A DNA stretch of 7,046 bases from contig JAQCER010000166.1 of NCBI GenBank assembly GCA_027618625.1, positions 1 through 7,046 on the forward strand, given 5' to 3'. The position numbers were made by a program, and so were the translations under genes. Positions 6,108 through 7,046 of the stretch are shown here, in pieces. A model generated the notes under the pieces. It saw only the letters and a list, made by a program, of their open reading frames with translations, was not told where the DNA came from and did not search any database. The first letter of the stretch is position 1, and every line of letters begins with the position of its first letter. Source of the stretch: Verrucomicrobiota bacterium. GTDB taxonomy: Bacteria > Verrucomicrobiota > Verrucomicrobiia > Verrucomicrobiales > DEV007.

Positions 6108-6809
6108 CTAAAACTTCTCCACCCAGGGGCGAAGTTCGATCTCCCAGGCCCAGGAACTGCGGTCCTGCTGCAGGAAGTGCAGGTAGCTGCGGGCGATAGC
6201 GTCAGGGTCGAGCATGCTGTCCGGGTTGTCCGGCGGATCGATGCGTTCGCTGCGCTCGGGATTACGAATTCCACCATCGATAATGAAATGACCGATATGC
6301 ACACCTTTCGGATGCAGTTCACGCGCCATGCTTTGGGCGAGGCCGCGCAGCGCGAATTTTCCCATGGCGAACGAAGCCGAATGTACGTAGCCCTTTACGC
6401 TGGCTGAAGCCCCCGTGAACAGGATCGCCCCGTGATCGTTCGGCACCATGCGCTTCGCCGCCGCCTGCGCGATCAGGAAACCGCCATAGGCGCTGGTCAG
6501 AATGGTTTGCTTGACGGCATCCCGGTCGATCTCGACGAAGGGGCCGCGCACCCGCGCGCTCGGGTTGAAGATGACCACATCCGGCTCGTTGCCGGAAAGC
6601 GCACCGAACAGCGCATCCACGGACTTTTCCGACAGCACGTCGCAGGTGTGCGCGGTAGCGCCGGTTTCGGAACAGAGCTTGTCAAGGTCGCCAACGCTTC
6701 GCGCGGCGAGTGTCACGGCCATTCCTTCTCCCGACAACAACCGTGCCAGGGAAGCCGATAGGCCAGAGCCGGCGCCAACGATCAGGGCGTGCTTGTATGT
6801 GGGAACCAT
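6108..6809 (-). CDS. Atypical short-chain dehydrogenase/reductase with Phe in place of catalytic Tyr
   Basis: This 233-residue protein has the single-domain Rossmann fold of the SDR superfamily. The nucleotide motif is VGAGSGLSASLA (11-22), an incomplete version of the classical TGxxxGxG. AAR at 35-37 and CDV at 56-58 mark the cofactor side, and IFNPSA (80-85) replaces the usual NNAG. Candidate catalytic Ser135 lies in TGAS. The YxxxK motif reads FAMGK, with Phe147 where Tyr is expected and Lys151 retained. As I recall, CDD subgroup SDR_c10 (cd05373) is described by exactly this Phe-for-Tyr and altered glycine-motif combination, so this is a family trait and not a mutation. The chemistry is therefore uncertain; it may be a non-canonical reductase or a non-catalytic binder. 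The start at 6809 has GAGG nine bases upstream. It converges on the Crp/Fnr gene. Confidence 0.92.
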   Translation of the reverse strand: MVPTYKHALIVGAGSGLSASLARLLSGEGMAVTLAARSVGDLDKLCSETGATAHTCDVLSEKSVDALFGALSGNEPDVVIFNPSARVRGPFVEIDRDAVKQTILTSAYGGFLIAQAAAKRMVPNDHGAILFTGASASVKGYVHSASFAMGKFALRGLAQSMARELHPKGVHIGHFIIDGGIRNPERSERIDPPDNPDSMLDPDAIARSYLHFLQQDRSSWAWEIELRPWVEKF

Positions 6810-7002
6810 GGCGGATGACCTCGTGAAGTTGGCGACAGGGCGACTACGCTACCGCCGACTCATGCCATCCATGGGCCGGAGCGGCAAGTGCTCCACCGAC
6901 AAATTATTTGCAGGAATCCACTCCCTGCAGTTTCCCCCTCCCCCTTGAAGGGGGAGGTGTAGGAGGAGGAGTGTTGCTGTTGTAGTTGAGAAATCCACAC
7001 TC
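6810..7002. other. Intergenic stretch with small inverted repeats
   Basis: I see no convincing gene between the SDR start and about 7003. It must hold the SDR promoter (minus strand), but no clear -35/-10 pair stands out. Small inverted repeats are TGCAGG/CCTGCA (6909-6914, 6924-6929) and GAGTGT/ACACTC (6969-6974, 6997-7002). The run AGGAGGAGGAG at 6961-6971 is a purine repeat, not an evident ribosome site. Confidence 0.5.
6937..6957. repeat. CCTCCCCCTT / AAGGGGGAGG inverted repeat
   Basis: Two perfect 10-bp arms flank a single G at 6947. Similar C-run/G-run intergenic palindromes are, as far as I recall, frequent dispersed elements in alphaproteobacterial genomes. It may act as a terminator hairpin or a REP-like element. 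Confidence 0.6.
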
Positions 7003-7046
7003 TCAATCCTCGTACTGATCGTTCCGCCGCAGCCAGGCCATGGTGT
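7003..7046 (-). CDS. Possible C-terminal end of an unidentified minus-strand gene
   Basis: Read on the minus strand from the window edge, one frame gives TMAWLRRNDQYED and then TGA (complement of 7003-7005). The composition resembles a genuine protein C terminus, and the direction would match the SDR gene, which it would precede. Only about 14 codons are visible, so family and reality of the gene cannot be judged. Confidence 0.3.
   Translation of the reverse strand, partial: TMAWLRRNDQYED

Overview
The window is about 7 kb of GC-rich bacterial DNA with dense genes, short gaps and good Shine-Dalgarno sites. The protein types (GMC oxidoreductase, ALDH, SDR, Crp/Fnr regulator) and a CCTCCCCCTT/AAGGGGGAGG intergenic inverted repeat suggest a proteobacterium, most likely an alphaproteobacterium. 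That placement is an inference from style, not from a marker gene. There is no rRNA, tRNA, CRISPR array or insertion sequence.

Layout, left to right. (1) The 3' part of an aldehyde dehydrogenase gene (+), cut by the window edge. (2) A complete FAD-dependent GMC alcohol/choline-type dehydrogenase (+), 82 bases downstream. (3) A tautomerase-superfamily protein (-), convergent with the GMC gene. (4) A strikingly AT-rich divergent intergenic region. (5) A gene (+) at 3473-4768 interrupted by one in-frame TGA at 3932-3934. (6) A second tautomerase-superfamily protein (+). (7) A Crp/Fnr-type regulator (+). (8) A hairpin between convergent genes. (9) An atypical short-chain dehydrogenase (-). (10) A 3' intergenic stretch with inverted repeats, and possibly the last codons of a further minus-strand gene.

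The main result is item 5. Read conventionally it is two unrelated-looking ORFs, 3473-3934 and one beginning near 4052. They are in the same frame with no other stop between them. The sequence across the TGA continues the glycine/betaine/sarcosine/D-proline reductase selenoprotein B (GrdB/PrdB) family pattern, giving C-P-V-[TGA]-P-R-C. Immediately after the TGA is a strong hairpin that fits a bacterial SECIS element. I read the gene as one 431-residue selenoprotein with Sec at residue 154.

The selenoprotein gene is flanked by two different Pro-1 tautomerase paralogues, one divergent and one downstream, followed by a Crp/Fnr regulator. This suggests a small catabolic or detoxification module in which a selenol/thiol enzyme and tautomerases act on related substrates. 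The GMC/ALDH pair (alcohol to aldehyde to acid, the same enzyme classes as BetA/BetB) and the SDR may feed it. The substrate cannot be read from the sequence. No selenocysteine machinery (selA, selB, selC, selD) lies in the window, so the reading requires it elsewhere in the genome.
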